64,000 nucleotides of DNA from Vicia villosa (taxonomy: Eukaryota > Streptophyta > Magnoliopsida > Fabales > Fabaceae). Both the position numbers and the translations under genes were made by a program. A model generated the notes under the pieces. It worked only from the letters and a program-made list of their open reading frames with translations, was not told the DNA's origin and made no database searches. The stretch is from assembly GCF_029867415.1 (NCBI RefSeq), contig NC_081185.1, positions 84,201,712-84,265,711 of the forward strand. The letters are read 5' to 3'. Below, piece by piece: positions 45,322-58,521 of the stretch; the first letter of the stretch is position 1, and each line of letters opens with the position of its first letter.

Positions 45322-46807
45322 AGCGGTCTTTTAACATACCAGATGAGCGTAAACGCTACATACTTAGTTTGGCCGGAAAAAGACATGGAGGGTGGAAAAC
45401 TTTTTTAACAAACACCTATCTTAAGGATAAAGAAGGAAATTTTCTTGAAGAGGCCCTAGGACGTCCAAAAAGTATGAGATCTTCATTAAAGATGAAGATT
45501 GGGTCAAGTTTGTAGAACAAAGAGATGAAGATTTTCGGAAAAGGAGTGCCACAAATAGGGTGAGAGCATCAAAACCCGCGTATCCATACAAAAAAGGGCG
45601 TTTAGGATATGCACGCTTAGAGGAAAAAATTGTAAGTAAATAGAAATGCTACGTTCTTATTAATTGTCTAAATGTGTTGTAATTGACGATCTTATCATTT
45701 GTGTCAATGCATAGTTAGAGGAGACGAAAAGTGAGGAAACCTCACTTCCAGTACATGTGTTGTGGAAGGAAGCTCGTGTGGGCAAGAATCGAGCTGTTGA
45801 TCCCGATGTTCAAAAAGTTTATGATGAATGTGTAAGTATCACACTATGCCTTTAATTAAATCAAATGTTTATTAATATATAATTGATTTTTTATCTCCAC
45901 TAATAATTTTCGAAATGTAAATGAATTACAGGAGACCATGTCGTAATCGGTATCCACCAGTGAGGACCAGGATAATAGGAGCGTACTTAGTAAAGCACTA
46001 GATGTTCCTGAGTATCCCGGTCGGGTGAGGGGTAAAGGTCATGGTGTGACTCCAACCTCTTTCTATAAGCATTCTAGGAGAAGAAATCCTACCAATGAAG
46101 AAGTGTTGCGAAAATTGCAGGATTTACAAGCACAAGTCTCTGAATTGCAAAGAGATAAAGAGATATATATGAGGGAAAAGTGCAATACTTCATCGGTGAA
46201 AGAAACTAGTGATAAAGCTAGTATCAACTGTCAAAAAAAATTTCCCGAGGTAATCATAAATTCTTTTTTCTTACAATTGTTCTATTTCTATAATGATAAT
46301 GACTCTATATTGTTCAAGTTTCTCTTTTTTTTCCACCTTTTTCTATTATTGAATTAACAGTAACATATTTATTATTGGTTTAGGGCATTTCATCTTGCCA
46401 ACTATACTTGGATCAAACAACATTACTTGTATCAAAGTGAAGGTACATTAATTTTCACAATTTTGCTTATAATAGTTATGCTACTTGATAAAACAAGACA
46501 ACTATAAAATCTTATTTGTTTTTCTATGTAGTGTCCGCAACAACGAAACAGTATAGATTGCGGATACTTTATTTTGAGGTTTTTGAAAAAAATCCTTCAA
46601 ATGAATCAATTAGAGATTCCAATCACGGTATGGATTTATAACTTAGGATAATTTCTTTTAATTTATTACATTTAACTAAATCATGCATATTATGTTTTTG
46701 TTATCTAGTACTTTGATGATTTCTATTCTGCTTCTTACACGAGACTTAAGTTGGAAGAAATCAAAGAGGAATTGTGTCAATTTTATATTCAGCGACTATT
46801 CATATAG
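45322..46807 (+). pseudogene. CACTA-2 Transposase_24 (TNPA-like) gene with C48/Ulp1 protease tail
   Basis: Exons read from GT/AG borders: 45322-45631, 45715-45831, 45932-46249, 46384-46442, 46532-46627 and 46709-46807. Exon 1 has the Transposase_24 (plant Ptta/En/Spm) signature (LSLAGKRHGGWKTFLTNTYL, RRSATNRV-like, AYPYKKGRLGY) and lost one base in an A-run near 45469. Exon 2 has LPVHVLWKEARVGKN. Exon 3 has a TAA four codons in, then a coiled-coil-like region (LRKLQDLQAQVSELQRDKE). Exon 4 has GISSCQLYL and a TGA. The last two exons are the end of a SUMO-protease fold (CPQQRNSIDCGYFILRFLKK, YFDDFYSASYT), including the catalytic Cys of DCGYF but not the His/Asp part. Multiple lesions; not functional. 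Confidence 0.85.
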
Positions 46808-48010
46808 GTATGAATACATTATTGTGTGAAAAGTGTTATGAATACATTACTGTGTGACGGATTTTGATAATGACTTTGTGTTGGAGCCTTTAATTGTGTT
46901 TGAGCAAAGTTAGTTTAATTGACCGTGTTGTTCTGTTCATACTTTGCAAGGTTTATGTGGCTTTGATTATAAATTGATGACATGAACTGGATGTGGTGAC
47001 GATATTGTTCTTGGTGCTAATTTGAGTTACTATCGATGATGCTGGAAATTAATGGAGGTAGTGTTTGATTTTTGTTTGAGTTTCTTTGGAAAGTAATGTG
47101 GAAAGGATTATTAAGTGATGCTGGAAATTACTTGTGGCTGTTACTGTCAATTAATAATGTTCTTGATATGTCAAATTGATGAAAATGATCATTAGAATTT
47201 ATATGCACTTTAGGTGATTGTTTAAATGAGTATGTTTTTTTAACGATGCTATAATGGTGGATGTTGGTTCATTTTGCTTAATATTAATTGACGATGGTGA
47301 CCTTGTTATATGAATCAAGTTTGTTGTTTGCTGAATAAGAGTGTTGAACTTTGTTTTTGTTGTTGTTGAGTTTGATTCTTAAATAAGTGGTGCTGATAGT
47401 TTGATTTGAGACTGGATTGATGACACGTTACATTGGTAGATTGAGTTGCAAATCACATGAAATTGTTGCTAATAATATTGTTGATATTTCTTATCAATGA
47501 CAATTTGTTTTCTTAGAAAATTTGAAGTATAGATGTTGTTGTGGGGTCTGTTTTAAAACTTTGCTGTGGTACAGAATTTTTCTGATCAATGACAATTTGT
47601 TGTCTTAGAAAATTACTTAATGTTATTTTCATATTGAGGAAATACTATTAGTGCAGAATTATATATGAGGGGATTGGGTCGTTCTGTGTTGCTTGCTCAT
47701 TATTGTGTGACAGATTTTGATAATGACTTTGTGTTGGAGCCTTTAATTGTATTTGAGCAAAGTTAGTTTAATTGACCGTGTTGTTTTGTTCATACTTTGC
47801 AGGACCAGGACCGTCCGCTCGTCGGATTTTGAGAATTTCGGGCTTATATTCTGATTTAGTTATTGTTAGAGATGATTTAGTTATATGTATCTGTTGTAAA
47901 CATGTGAACTGAACTATAATGGTGTATATATTTTATTTTGGATTATAATGGTATTATGTTCGTATATAATAGTATATAATGTCCTACATACGGGTTTTTG
48001 TTGAAATAAT

Positions 48011-48064
<54 letters not shown>

Positions 48065-48175
48065 ACTTGAATTACATGTTTAATGAATATTTTCAAAAAT
48101 ATTACAGGTTGAAAATAAATATAAATTACAGGTCGAACTAGGAGGCTTAAATTACAGGTTGCACTTTAAAATACT
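46808..48175. other. CACTA-2 3' non-coding region with internal duplications
   Basis: A ~107-bp direct repeat (about 46846-46952 and 47701-47804; gtgtgac(g/a)gattttgataatgac...catactttgca) is about 855 bp apart. A (TA)n tract lies at about 48010-48062. Confidence 0.7.
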
Positions 48176-48179
48176 GCGT

Positions 48180-48412
48180 TTAGCAACGAAAGCGCTTTCA
48201 AACTCTCTTAAAGGCCACCTACGAAAGCGCTTTCTAATTAAAAGCGCTGCCTAAGATAATAAAAAAAAACATAAAAGATAAAAAAACACTACCTACGAAA
48301 GCGCTTTCTGGAAAAAGCGCTGCTATAAGGGATGCTACGGGAGCGCTTTTCTGAAAAAAACGCTGCTATAGGGGATGCTACGAGAGCGTTTATCTAGAAA
48401 AAGCGCTGCTAA
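48180..48412. repeat. CACTA-2 right-arm hairpin array
   Basis: Five units related to cgaaAGCGCTTTcnnnAAAGCGCTgctataggg, the same unit as the left arm. Confidence 0.85.
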
Positions 48413-48427
48413 ACGGCCACAATTTTT

Positions 48428-49379
<952 letters not shown>

Positions 49380-52180
49380 CTCAACACCCTAAAATAAAGG
49401 AAAAGATGTTGGTGATTTTTTACCAGGCTGGTTCAGTCGATTGTGTTGCGCCCAAGAATTGTGTGCATTCGTCAAAGCAGATATTTCACCCTAAAATAAG
49501 GGTCAACACCCTAAAATAAAGAATTACGTGTATTTTTCAAAGCAAATATTTCACCGGTTTTGATCAAATACCCGAGTAGGGGATCAAGGTAACATAAGTT
49601 ATGGGACTTAAGTTTTGGGTTATCTCATTTGTTTTGAAGTAAGGTCGAGGCTAGCTTTGAGGGTAAGAGCAGACGATTTCTTAGAAGACACGTGGAGGTT
49701 TTTGAGACTGAAGGTTGCATGAACCTAGAAACATGTAAAAGCGTGTGTAATCTACCGTTATCGAAGGTTATTCTTTTCGGTTTTAGGTGTCCTCATTTTT
49801 ACCTTTACTCCAAAGTTTACAGTCTTTATGCCTCTCTTCTTTATCTTTGTCAATATTTCTTGTTCCTTTGTTTTTTTTACTATTCTTAGAGTTCAAGTTA
49901 TATTAACTTAAAACACATAAAAATCCAACAAAACTTTGGCACTATATCCTAGGATTACTAATCGGTTATGAGAGTAATTTTTAATGATGAGACTAGCAGT
50001 TGTTTACCAAAACAAAGGGTAAACAAATTCGCACGCCTAGTGGGAACCTTGTGTAAGAGTTATTTGTCTTTTAGTTGCTTATAAAGATTTTTTTGTTCTC
50101 AAAGTTTCATAGTCTTAGTGTGTATGAGATTAAGGAGTGGTAGAATTTCAAGAGACTACCCCAATAGGACAAAAAGAAAGTACACTAGGTGGTAAATCCA
50201 AGAAATAACAATAATAGTAATGGAGAACAAACAGATAATACAACTGAGGAAGGAACACTCGATGCAAATTCAACTGAAGCAATTGCTTCTACAGCCATTA
50301 CTACGTCTATACCGTCTATGACACAAAGTGGGGTAATATTATCCTCAACAATGACGCAAAGTCAACCAGTGACTCCCAAACCGTCGGTGCCTAGTGATTT
50401 TAGGCCTTTTATGCCTAGTTTCATAATTTCTTTACATGGTTTTGAACACCCCTAGTTTCAATGATGGTAGGTTTATATAATAACCTTTTAACATTTTTTG
50501 AACATGCGATTACCACTTTTTCGCCGTTACAGGGGTTAGGGTCGGCCGCAATCCATTAAAGTCGGACATTTCTGCCTACTAGAATGGATGTCTCATCTCA
50601 GACAATCTTGACTCTTACCAATAATTTAATAGCAGTATTGAGACAACAAATGGAAGAAAGTAATCATGATATGGTTAATATATTGACCTGATAGATGGAT
50701 ACAATATTTTGTTTCTTGATTCAAAATACTAACCAAACGAGTCAGTAGTTTGCAATATAAACGAATCAAATTGTTGATTTCTTTGGCGCCCCTCAAGCGC
50801 CAATTTAACAAATTCGACCAACCGTTCCGCCACAACCGACTAGGCTTCAAAATGAAGGTTTGGTTTTAGAAAAGACCGTCAACCAGGGTCAACAAATTGC
50901 ACCCCAAGCAGTCAAAGGAAATTAGTGGCAGCAATTTGCCCAAAATGGTCGAACAACCAATAACAAGAGAGGTCAAATGACCAAGAGTGGTATTGTGAAT
51001 TAAAATCAATATGTAGACGAAGTAGTTAATAGAGTCAGACAAGATGATTTTGCAGGAGAAAATAACTTGGTAACTAGGGTCGAAAGGATCATGGTGCAAA
51101 ATATAATAAATGTGGGCCTTCACAGGCCAAACTACGTTTCTCTTCTATTAGAATATGTCTTACAAGAAGAACTCCCTAGGGGATGGAAAGTTCCAAAGTT
51201 CACTAAATTTTCTGGTGATAATAGTGAGTCTACAACCGAACATATAGCGAGATATTTGACTAAGGCAGGAGACATTGTAAATAACGACAACTAAAGGATG
51301 AGATACTTTCCCAGTTCTATTACTAAGAATTCTTTTACTTGGTTTATGAAACTTCCAGCAAATTCTATCCATGAATGGACTCATTTGGAAAGAGTTTTCA
51401 ATGAACATGAACCAGAAAGGTGTTTTACACAGGTACCTGAACATGAATCAGTTAAGATGGTTGTTGGAAGTCTAGATTATTCCATTAGGAAGAAATTAGA
51501 CACCCAATATATATGAGATATGGCTCAACTAGCAGACGGGGTTCGACAAGTGGAACGCCTGAAGGCAGAAAAATCCAGGGCTTATAGGTATAATAAAAAA
51601 GAGAGGGTGGCTTATGTCAACATAGAAGACAACGATCAACAGTCTGATATTGAATTAAATATGTTGATAATAATGAGGTTAACATGGCCGAATTAAAATA
51701 AAGGTCACCTAATGTATGTAAATTACTAACTTCCTCCGATGGAAAGAATCTGGTCGAATCAGATAAGAATGATAAATTCCCTAAGAAAACATGTACTTTC
51801 GACGTGAACAAGTGCGATGAAATTTTCGACTTACTGGTTATAGATGGCCAAATTATAGTACCACCTGGTACTAAAATGCGTCCATTAGAACGTCATAATT
51901 CTTTCTTTCCAGGGATCTGGTTCAGAATGCTATCAAAGACGAGTGGCACAAGTTTGCGGACAAGGGAAAAACACAAATAAAGATCGATGTCGATCCCTTG
52001 CATGTGGGATTTTCCCATTATACTGAGCCAATTGAAGTTCACATGATAGAGGCTACTGAGGGCCTCATTAGTGGAGTTGATGTGGCTAAGATTACTGAAG
52101 TTGTTGGTGTAGGAATTCAGATAACTGAGATTGTTGAGAATTTCAATTTTGGAGTCAACATGGTCGAAATAACATGGAGT
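49380..52180 (+). pseudogene. Tat/Ogre-like gypsy LTR end, primer site and decayed gag
   Basis: An LTR-like stretch ends near 50027 and is followed by CGCACGCCTAGTGGGAACC (50028-50046), resembling the TGGCACGCCCAGTGGGAC primer site of legume Tat/Ogre elements. Gag begins about 50189 (MVNPRNNNNSNGEQ). The conserved core lies at 51167-51600 (VPKFTKFSGDNSESTTEHIA, YFPSSITKNSFTWFMKLP, then MAQLADGVRQVERLKAEKS), with stops at 51292-51294 and 51514-51516. The end 51770-52170 (TFDVNKCDEIFDLL, IDVDPLHVGFSHYTEPIEV) is frameshifted and seems to lack the zinc-knuckle stretch. No pol follows. Clade assignment is from recall. Confidence 0.7.
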
Positions 52181-52189
52181 GTATCAGAG

Positions 52190-54074
52190 TAGTATAAAAG
52201 ATTGTCAAACCCACAGAGACATAATGGTCAATCTATCGTTACTATTGTGACAATGTTTATCAAAGGCAATCGTTAGAAGGTTTGTAATGAGAAAAACAAA
52301 ATAAAGAAAAAAATTTAAATAATAAGAAATGATAATGCTAGAATATGATTCTCGTTGACCAGACAATACTCTTATTATTTCAAGATAGGATTGCTTACTG
52401 GATAATATTTTCTACTTTGAAAAAGAATTAATGAACAAGAACTGTCACTCTCGCGTATTCAAAACTGGATTTTACTCTCCAATCTTTAACGGGGTCTTCA
52501 CATTCCCGAGTTGCGTACGGCGTTAAAGTAGTAAATCATTTTTTAAGAAATTATTCCTTTGACTCAGTTGAAAAGTAGTTTTGATTGAAAGTTTAACTTA
52601 AAAAGGCTATCGATATATGCTCAGACAACAGGATCCTAAACCTAGAAACGCATCCGCTAATAGTTTCAAAATTACTTTCTAGAAATATTAAGCATTCCTA
52701 ATTAATTAATAAAATGCTTTCGCGGTGTTTGTTAATAAAAAACAAATCAATTTTAATCTTAAGTATCAGAAGGCTTTCAATCTTATATGATGTATTCATG
52801 ACTTTACTTTCTTAATAGCCGGCCAAATTTAATTAAAATTTTTTTTGTATAAACCAAAATAACCCTTGGTATCAATCCTAAAAAATAACAAACAGAGTAT
52901 GGTCGAATCGACGGTCCTCACATTCCACCACTAATAATTTAGATGGATATGATTATGATAAAAGAAGAAGGTTTTGTTTGGAAGATGGAACTAAACATGC
53001 TGATAATAAGAATGTGCGCTAAAATAAATGTGCGAATAAAGTAAAAAGACAAAATATAAATAAAGTTGAACTAAATAAGAGCCTGCTCCAAATGGAGGCT
53101 TGAATCTGGTTCAATAGAAATAAACATCAACTGAAAGTAAATGTGGGAAACAAATTTTTGCAGAATATAAATGCGGGAAGAAATATTACTTCAAAATAAA
53201 AGTGTCCCTAACTCGACAACAACAACAACAATGCGATAATCCTTCAGTGTGAAGAATTAAAGCCTTTTGAATCTAAATATATGCCTAAGTTGTACTAAGT
53301 TTGGATGGGATAAAAAGTTAAAAGGAAATCCTATTTATAATGCGTAGAAACCCTAAATCATGCCATGGAAGTTGCTAAAAACGTGTGAGAAAATGTAGGA
53401 ACGAGTTGAGGAAGTGGAGAATAAGCACAAGTTCACTTTCGTAACTGCATGGAACAACAAAGGATGGCGAACACCAACCCTTCATGGCGAACGCCATCTT
53501 CAAAAAATTGAAAGACTTTGTCTTCCTAAACGTTGGTGGGTGACGAAAGCTTTTAGTGCAAATTGATCAATTTCCTCTATTTTTCATCTCAGTTGCTTCA
53601 TTTTCCCGCGTAAGCCTCTAATAAGGTCAATAACCTGAAAAACATACAAAACACCAACATAATACTTGGAATAATAACAAAATAATGATAATCAGGGTAG
53701 TATTTGACTTTTCGTAACTATGTTTTGCTTCGTGTGTTGCTTTTCGAAGTTGTTTTATTTGATTGTATATAATGATGATCATTTGGTAACTTGCAATGGC
53801 TTATCAAGTATTACTTCAGCATATGAAATATTGTATAATATCACATATGAGCATTGAATTATCACAAGTTTTTGTCAACTAGAAGCGTTTTTAGTTTTTA
53901 ATTAAAAATGTGGCATGAGCTTTTTGAGAAGATTAATTTTAGTATCTTTAAAATATTACATTTTATTAGTTTATTTTTCAGCTTGGTTATTTTATACAAT
54001 TGAAATTTAATTATACTCTTGACTGTTGATTAAAGATTGGAAGAAAATAAAGAAGAGATGGAGAATATAACTGC
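52190..54074. other. Non-coding repeat DNA
   Basis: Starts ttgtcaaacccacagagac and resembles 10741-11250 in style. Contains (CAA)n at 53217-53233 and a 'tggcgaac' doublet at 53464-53495. No frame. Confidence 0.4.
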
Positions 54075-56482
54075 AATAAGGTTTTAGCGGGGAGATTAAA
54101 GAGGGTCATTGGAAGCATTATATCTAAGAATCAAAGCGCTTTTTGTTCCCGGGAGGCAATTAGTGGATGGAGTGTTAGTCGCGAACGAGGTGGTTGATTT
54201 TTCTATTAAAGAGAAGAAGGGGTGCTTACTTTTCAAAGTAGATTTTGAAAAGGCGTATGATAAAGTCAATTGGAATTTCCTTCGGGCTATGTTGGTTAGG
54301 ATGGGGTTTTGTGAAAAGTGGATTCGGTGGATGAGTGCGTTGGTGTTTCGTAGTAATATGTCGGTGATGGTGAATGGTAGCCCAACCAAGGAGTTCAAGG
54401 TAGAGAAAGGTTTAAGACAAGGTGATCCGTTATCACCGTTTTTGTTTGTGATAGTTACCGAAGCTTTGAGAGCTATGGTGAATATTGCGGTTTTAAATGG
54501 AGATTATGCGGGTGTATCTTTGAATGGTAGGAGCTTCATAGATATTTTACAATTTGCGGATGACACGTTATTGTTTGGGGATGGCTCTTGGTCCCATATT
54601 TGGGCCATCAAGTCGGTTCTTAGAGCTTTTGAGATGGTGTCGGGTTTGGGGATTAATTTTCATAAAAGCAAGCTTATCGGTATCAATATATCTCCTAATA
54701 TTATGGATGTGGCGACTAATTTTCTTGGTTGTAGGAGGGAAGATAAGGAATTCACTTTCTTAGGATTACCAATCGGTTGCAATCCTAGAAGACATTCAAC
54801 TTGGATTCCGTTATTGAACAAAATTAGAAAGCGATTGGCAAGTTGGAAAGGGAAATTGCTTAGTTTCGGGGGAAGGATCACTCTAGTCAAGGCGGTTCTT
54901 AGTAGCCTTGCAATTTTCATGTTTTCCTTTTATAAGGCTCCTAAGAAAGTTGTTAAAGATTTTTGCAAAATCCAAAGCAATTTCCTTTGGGGAGGGTCGG
55001 AAGGGAAGAGGTGTGTCCATTGGATGAGATGGGATGATGTTTGTCTTCCGATGGAGAAGGGAGGGTTGGGGGTAAAACGTATCGAGGAGTTTAATTTGGC
55101 GCTTCTTTGTAAATGGAAGTGGAGGATTATCAATCGGCCGGATTCTCTATGGTACGGGGTTTTGAAAGCGAGATATGGGGATGTTTGCCTTAGCGTGATT
55201 CATGGTGGAGATAGTGTCAAGGGGAATAAAAATGGTTCGACTTGGTGGGGGGATTTATTGTCTTTGAATTCAATCTCTCCGATAGGTTTCTTCAATGGTA
55301 ACTGTCATTGCAAGGTGGGAAATGGATTGGCAACATCCTTTTGGCTTTCGAATTGGACCGGTCGGGGAGCTCTTAAGGAGTTTTTTCCTCGTTTGTATTC
55401 TGAATCTTTTTTGCAGGTGGTTACTGTTGCTCTTATGGGAGGTTATAAAAATGGAACATGGAATTGGGGTGATTTTGGGATTCATAATTTACAGCAGCAG
55501 CCTCTGTCTTTGCGGCATCAGCCGGCTGTGTTGGTTGGGCAAGCTGTTTCTGGGAAAAGTCTTAGGATTGCCAGCAGCGGTTTGCGCGCCTACGATGCTG
55601 TCTCGATTCAGCGGAACGCAGTGGATCAGCTTGCGCATAATTCTCGTGAGGTGCAGGTTTTGGGGGATCAATTGTATGCGGTGGTGGGGGAGTTTTCTTG
55701 CAACGGAAATAAGAAGGATACGTACAAGTGGCAAGCGGACTCGGCGGGTGATTTCTCTGTTAAAAGTTGTTATGAGGTTATTAATTCTAGGAATTTACAG
55801 TGTGGACCAGAAGGAGAATTTGATAAGGTGTTTGGTTTAATTTGGAAGATGGAAGTTCTGATGAAGATTCGGGCTTTTGGTTGGAGGGGTTTTATGGATA
55901 GGCTTCCGACTAAAGGGGCTCTTGCTAAAAGAGGTATCATTTCTAGCGATCTCTCTTCTTCTTCTTGTGTTTTCTGTAATAATAGTATAGAATCTTCGGA
56001 ACATCTGTTTATGTTTTGTCATATAGCGGAGTTAGTTTGGAGAGACATAGCGGATTGGATTGGTTTTGTCAATCATAAGGCTAAGTCTTTAAAGGAAAGT
56101 TTTCTGGACTGGTTTTGTTTTGGGAAAAAGGTTAAAGTTCGGAATGGCAAGGAGAATGTGGTTTGGTTGGCGGTTATTTGGTCTTTGTGGACGGTTAGAA
56201 ATGGTATTGTTTTCCGAGGAGATTCTTGGAATATTTACGACATAGTATGGGGGATAAAAGCGATGGTTTGGCGGTGGGCTTATGCGGGTAAAATTATGCT
56301 TCACATTTGTAATTTTTACGAGTTTAGTAGGAACCCCATTTTTATTTGTCGTAAAGTGGTAGCGTGGTTCTGTGTGGTTTCGTGGTGCATTGTATGAACT
56401 GTTGTTTGCTGGCTGTGAGAACTTTGGTTCTCCTGCTTTATATATATATATTTTCCTCTTGCTGTTAAAAAAAAAAAAAAAA
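54075..56482 (+). mobile_element. 5'-truncated L1-type LINE with long ORF2
   Basis: LINE homology starts about 54081 (KVLAGRLKRVIGSIISKNQ), inside the RT fingers, and shifts frame near 54140 in a T-run. From there the frame is open to 56397, so the Met at 54109 is not the native start and ~10 leading residues are out of frame. In the 762-residue frame: FEKAYDKVNW at 46-55, GLRQGDPLSPFLF at 101-113, catalytic FADD at 149-152, thumb and connection to about 480, zf-RVT about 530-660 (IRAFGWRGFMDRLPTKGALAKR; C-x2-C...SSEHLFMFCH). A 3' UTR of ~70 bp contains the stem GAGAAC/GTTCTC (56417-56432) and ends with A16 (56467-56482). No clear target duplication. The long frame suggests a fairly recent insertion. 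Confidence 0.9.
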
Positions 56483-56989
56483 GACTGAAGTATGAGGAAT
56501 CAACATATTTGAAGGAAATGGAGTATTGTGTCAAGTTATTATTACACTAAAATGTTGTAGTTGTACGGTTCACTCATTTTTCTTAAAATTACTTGAATTT
56601 ACTTATTATACATTGTAAGAATTATATATTTTTTTGTATATTTACGGTGTATTTATTATACATTGTAATTATTTTATATGTGACAATTATAGATTATATT
56701 CATAAATGTTAGTATATCTTAAATGTATATTTTTATAATTTTTTGTTTGATATAATAAATTGATTTATCAAAACTATAAGTGAGGAAATTGGAAATATGT
56801 CATAAATTAGTAAGGGAATTTGAAAGCTCATTAATTATTGAGGGAAATTGAAGTCCTTCAGTAATCAGTGAAGAAATTATTAGAATGTATAATATACTTA
56901 TGGTCAGTTGTAAGTGACGAGAATAATTAATTTGTGACGGAATTATTAAGTTGCTATTTGTGAAGGATTATAAATTTTCTCACTGTCCA
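56483..56989. other. No recognisable gene
   Basis: AT-rich intergenic DNA between two LINEs. Confidence 0.5.
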
Positions 56990-58521
56990 TTTTTAGAGAG
57001 AGAAACTCTCTCCTCTCTCTCGCCTTTTTGTTTTGGGCGTGTGGTTGGGAGCCATGAACAAACAACGGGAAGGGTGGACTAAGGTTGGAAGGGGGTTCTA
57101 TAGGAGGGTTGTAGAAGAAAGATGGGATGTTGCGGGAGGACGATGGAGGAAGGAGGAGGGAACAACGGTTACTTCTTAGTTCTCTATGGAATTTAGGAGA
57201 AAATGAAAGGCAAGGGACTTGTTGTTTGAGTTTAAGGAGTTGGGGGACATTGATGAGGTGGTTATTCCTCCGAGAAGGGATAAACGCGGGAGGAGGTATG
57301 GTTTTGTGTGTTTCTTTGATGTGGAGGATGAAAAGATGTTGGCCATTAAACTGGATAGTTTGGTGTTGGAGGGAAGGAAGTTGTATGGGAACCTGCCTAT
57401 GTTTCAAAGAATGGTTAAGGAACCAGCTCAACTGGCGTGGAAGAATGGTAAGGTGGGAAGGGATACAACTTTTGGGGAGAAGGGAGGTATGCGTCATGGA
57501 CAATGTACAAAGGCTTGGACGGATATAAGATCATTTGCGAACGTCGTTCATAATCGGAAAACTTGGGATAGTAAAGATGAGGATGTGATGGGGGTTAAAA
57601 GCGTGGCTTTTTCTTCCGAGAAGGACGAGCTTTATTGTTATAGCAAGGCATATACAGGTGTTTATAAATACCCTAGGGATGCTTTGATCATCAAGAAGAT
57701 TTTTCATGAAGAAGGCCTCTTCACAATCAGGATCACCGTGTAGGGACCTAATCTTTGCATCCTTGAAGATTTGGTATGCGGAGAGGTGGAAACATTCATT
57801 GAGGAGTGGAAAGAGTGGTGGGAACATTGGTTCTGCTCCATTAGACCTTGGGTTCCAAAAGATGTGGATTCAGAAAGATTGTTGCGGCTGAGAATATCAG
57901 GTATTCCATGCCATGCGTGGGGAGAAAGCTTCTTCAAAGCTCTAGCGGAAAACGGTGGCACCTATGTTAAGAGTGATGAGGCTACGGTGGCACGCACTAG
58001 CATGGAAGATGCAAGAATTTCTATTAAATCAGGGTGGAAAGGAGCGATCAATGAAATAGTTAAAGCAGTGATCGATGGAGTTTCGTTCCTTATTAATCTG
58101 AGAGAAGAACCATCTCTGCTCAAGGTTTTGGCACCGGTTCGTTGATTAATGCGTTGTTTAATGCTATTCCTATATATTCTTTATCTTTTTACAAGGCACC
58201 AACGAAGGTGCTTGATGAGATTCGGTTTATTCAAAGCAATTTTTTATGGAGCAGGGGAGATTTAAAAAGAACAATCCATTGGGTGAGCTGGGATACCGTT
58301 TGTAAATCTAGATAGGAAGGTGGTTTAGGTGTCAAAAATGTGGAAATAATGAACGTGGCGCTTATTAGCAGGTGGAAGTGGAGGATTTTAGTCGAGAATG
58401 AGGTGGTTTGGTGTGGAATCCTAAAAGCTAGATATGGGAATGTGAAACTCAGGGTTTTAATTGGTGATATTTCGGTGGTGGGTAATAAAGACTCTATTTG
58501 GTGGAGAGATGTTTTGATTTA
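56990..58521 (+). pseudogene. L1-type LINE, ORF1 fused to the ORF2 tail by internal deletion
   Basis: A short GA/CT-rich 5' UTR leads to ATG at 57054 (MNKQREGWTKVGRGF). ORF1 continues in shifted frames: 57219-57743 contains an RRM-like RNA-binding domain (YGFVCFFDVEDEKMLAIKLD), and 57771-58145 contains a gag-like region (LRISGIPCHAWGESFFKALAE). At about 58137 the sequence jumps into the ORF2 C-terminal part (NALFNAIPIYSLSFYKAP, IHWVSWDTVCKSR, TAG at about 58312-58314, then MNVALISRWKWRI and IWWRDVL). Endonuclease and the RT palm are missing. The LINE is then cut near 58520 by the Athila element, so its 3' end is outside the window. Confidence 0.85.

Larger units (their letters stand above)
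34386..48427 (+). mobile_element. Second CACTA element, split by a gypsy element, right terminus truncated
   Basis: Starts CACTACGCCAAAATTGTC (34386). Both arms are arrays of short hairpin units built on GAAAGCGCTTT...AAAGCGCTGCTATAGG: six units in 34420-34712 and five in 48180-48412. The right end reads GCGCTGCTAAA...CAATTTT, mirroring the left end, but the last ~9 bases that should give GGCGTAGTG are replaced by unrelated sequence after about 48427. The cargo is a Transposase_24/C48-protease gene at 45322-46807. Without the nested gypsy element (35437-45136) it would be about 4.3 kb. Loss of one terminus should prevent transposition. Confidence 0.85.

Noticed and set aside
54109..54140. Met at 54109 as LINE ORF2 start
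   Set aside because: Conserved RT residues are readable upstream in another frame, separated by a frameshift; the Met is accidental.
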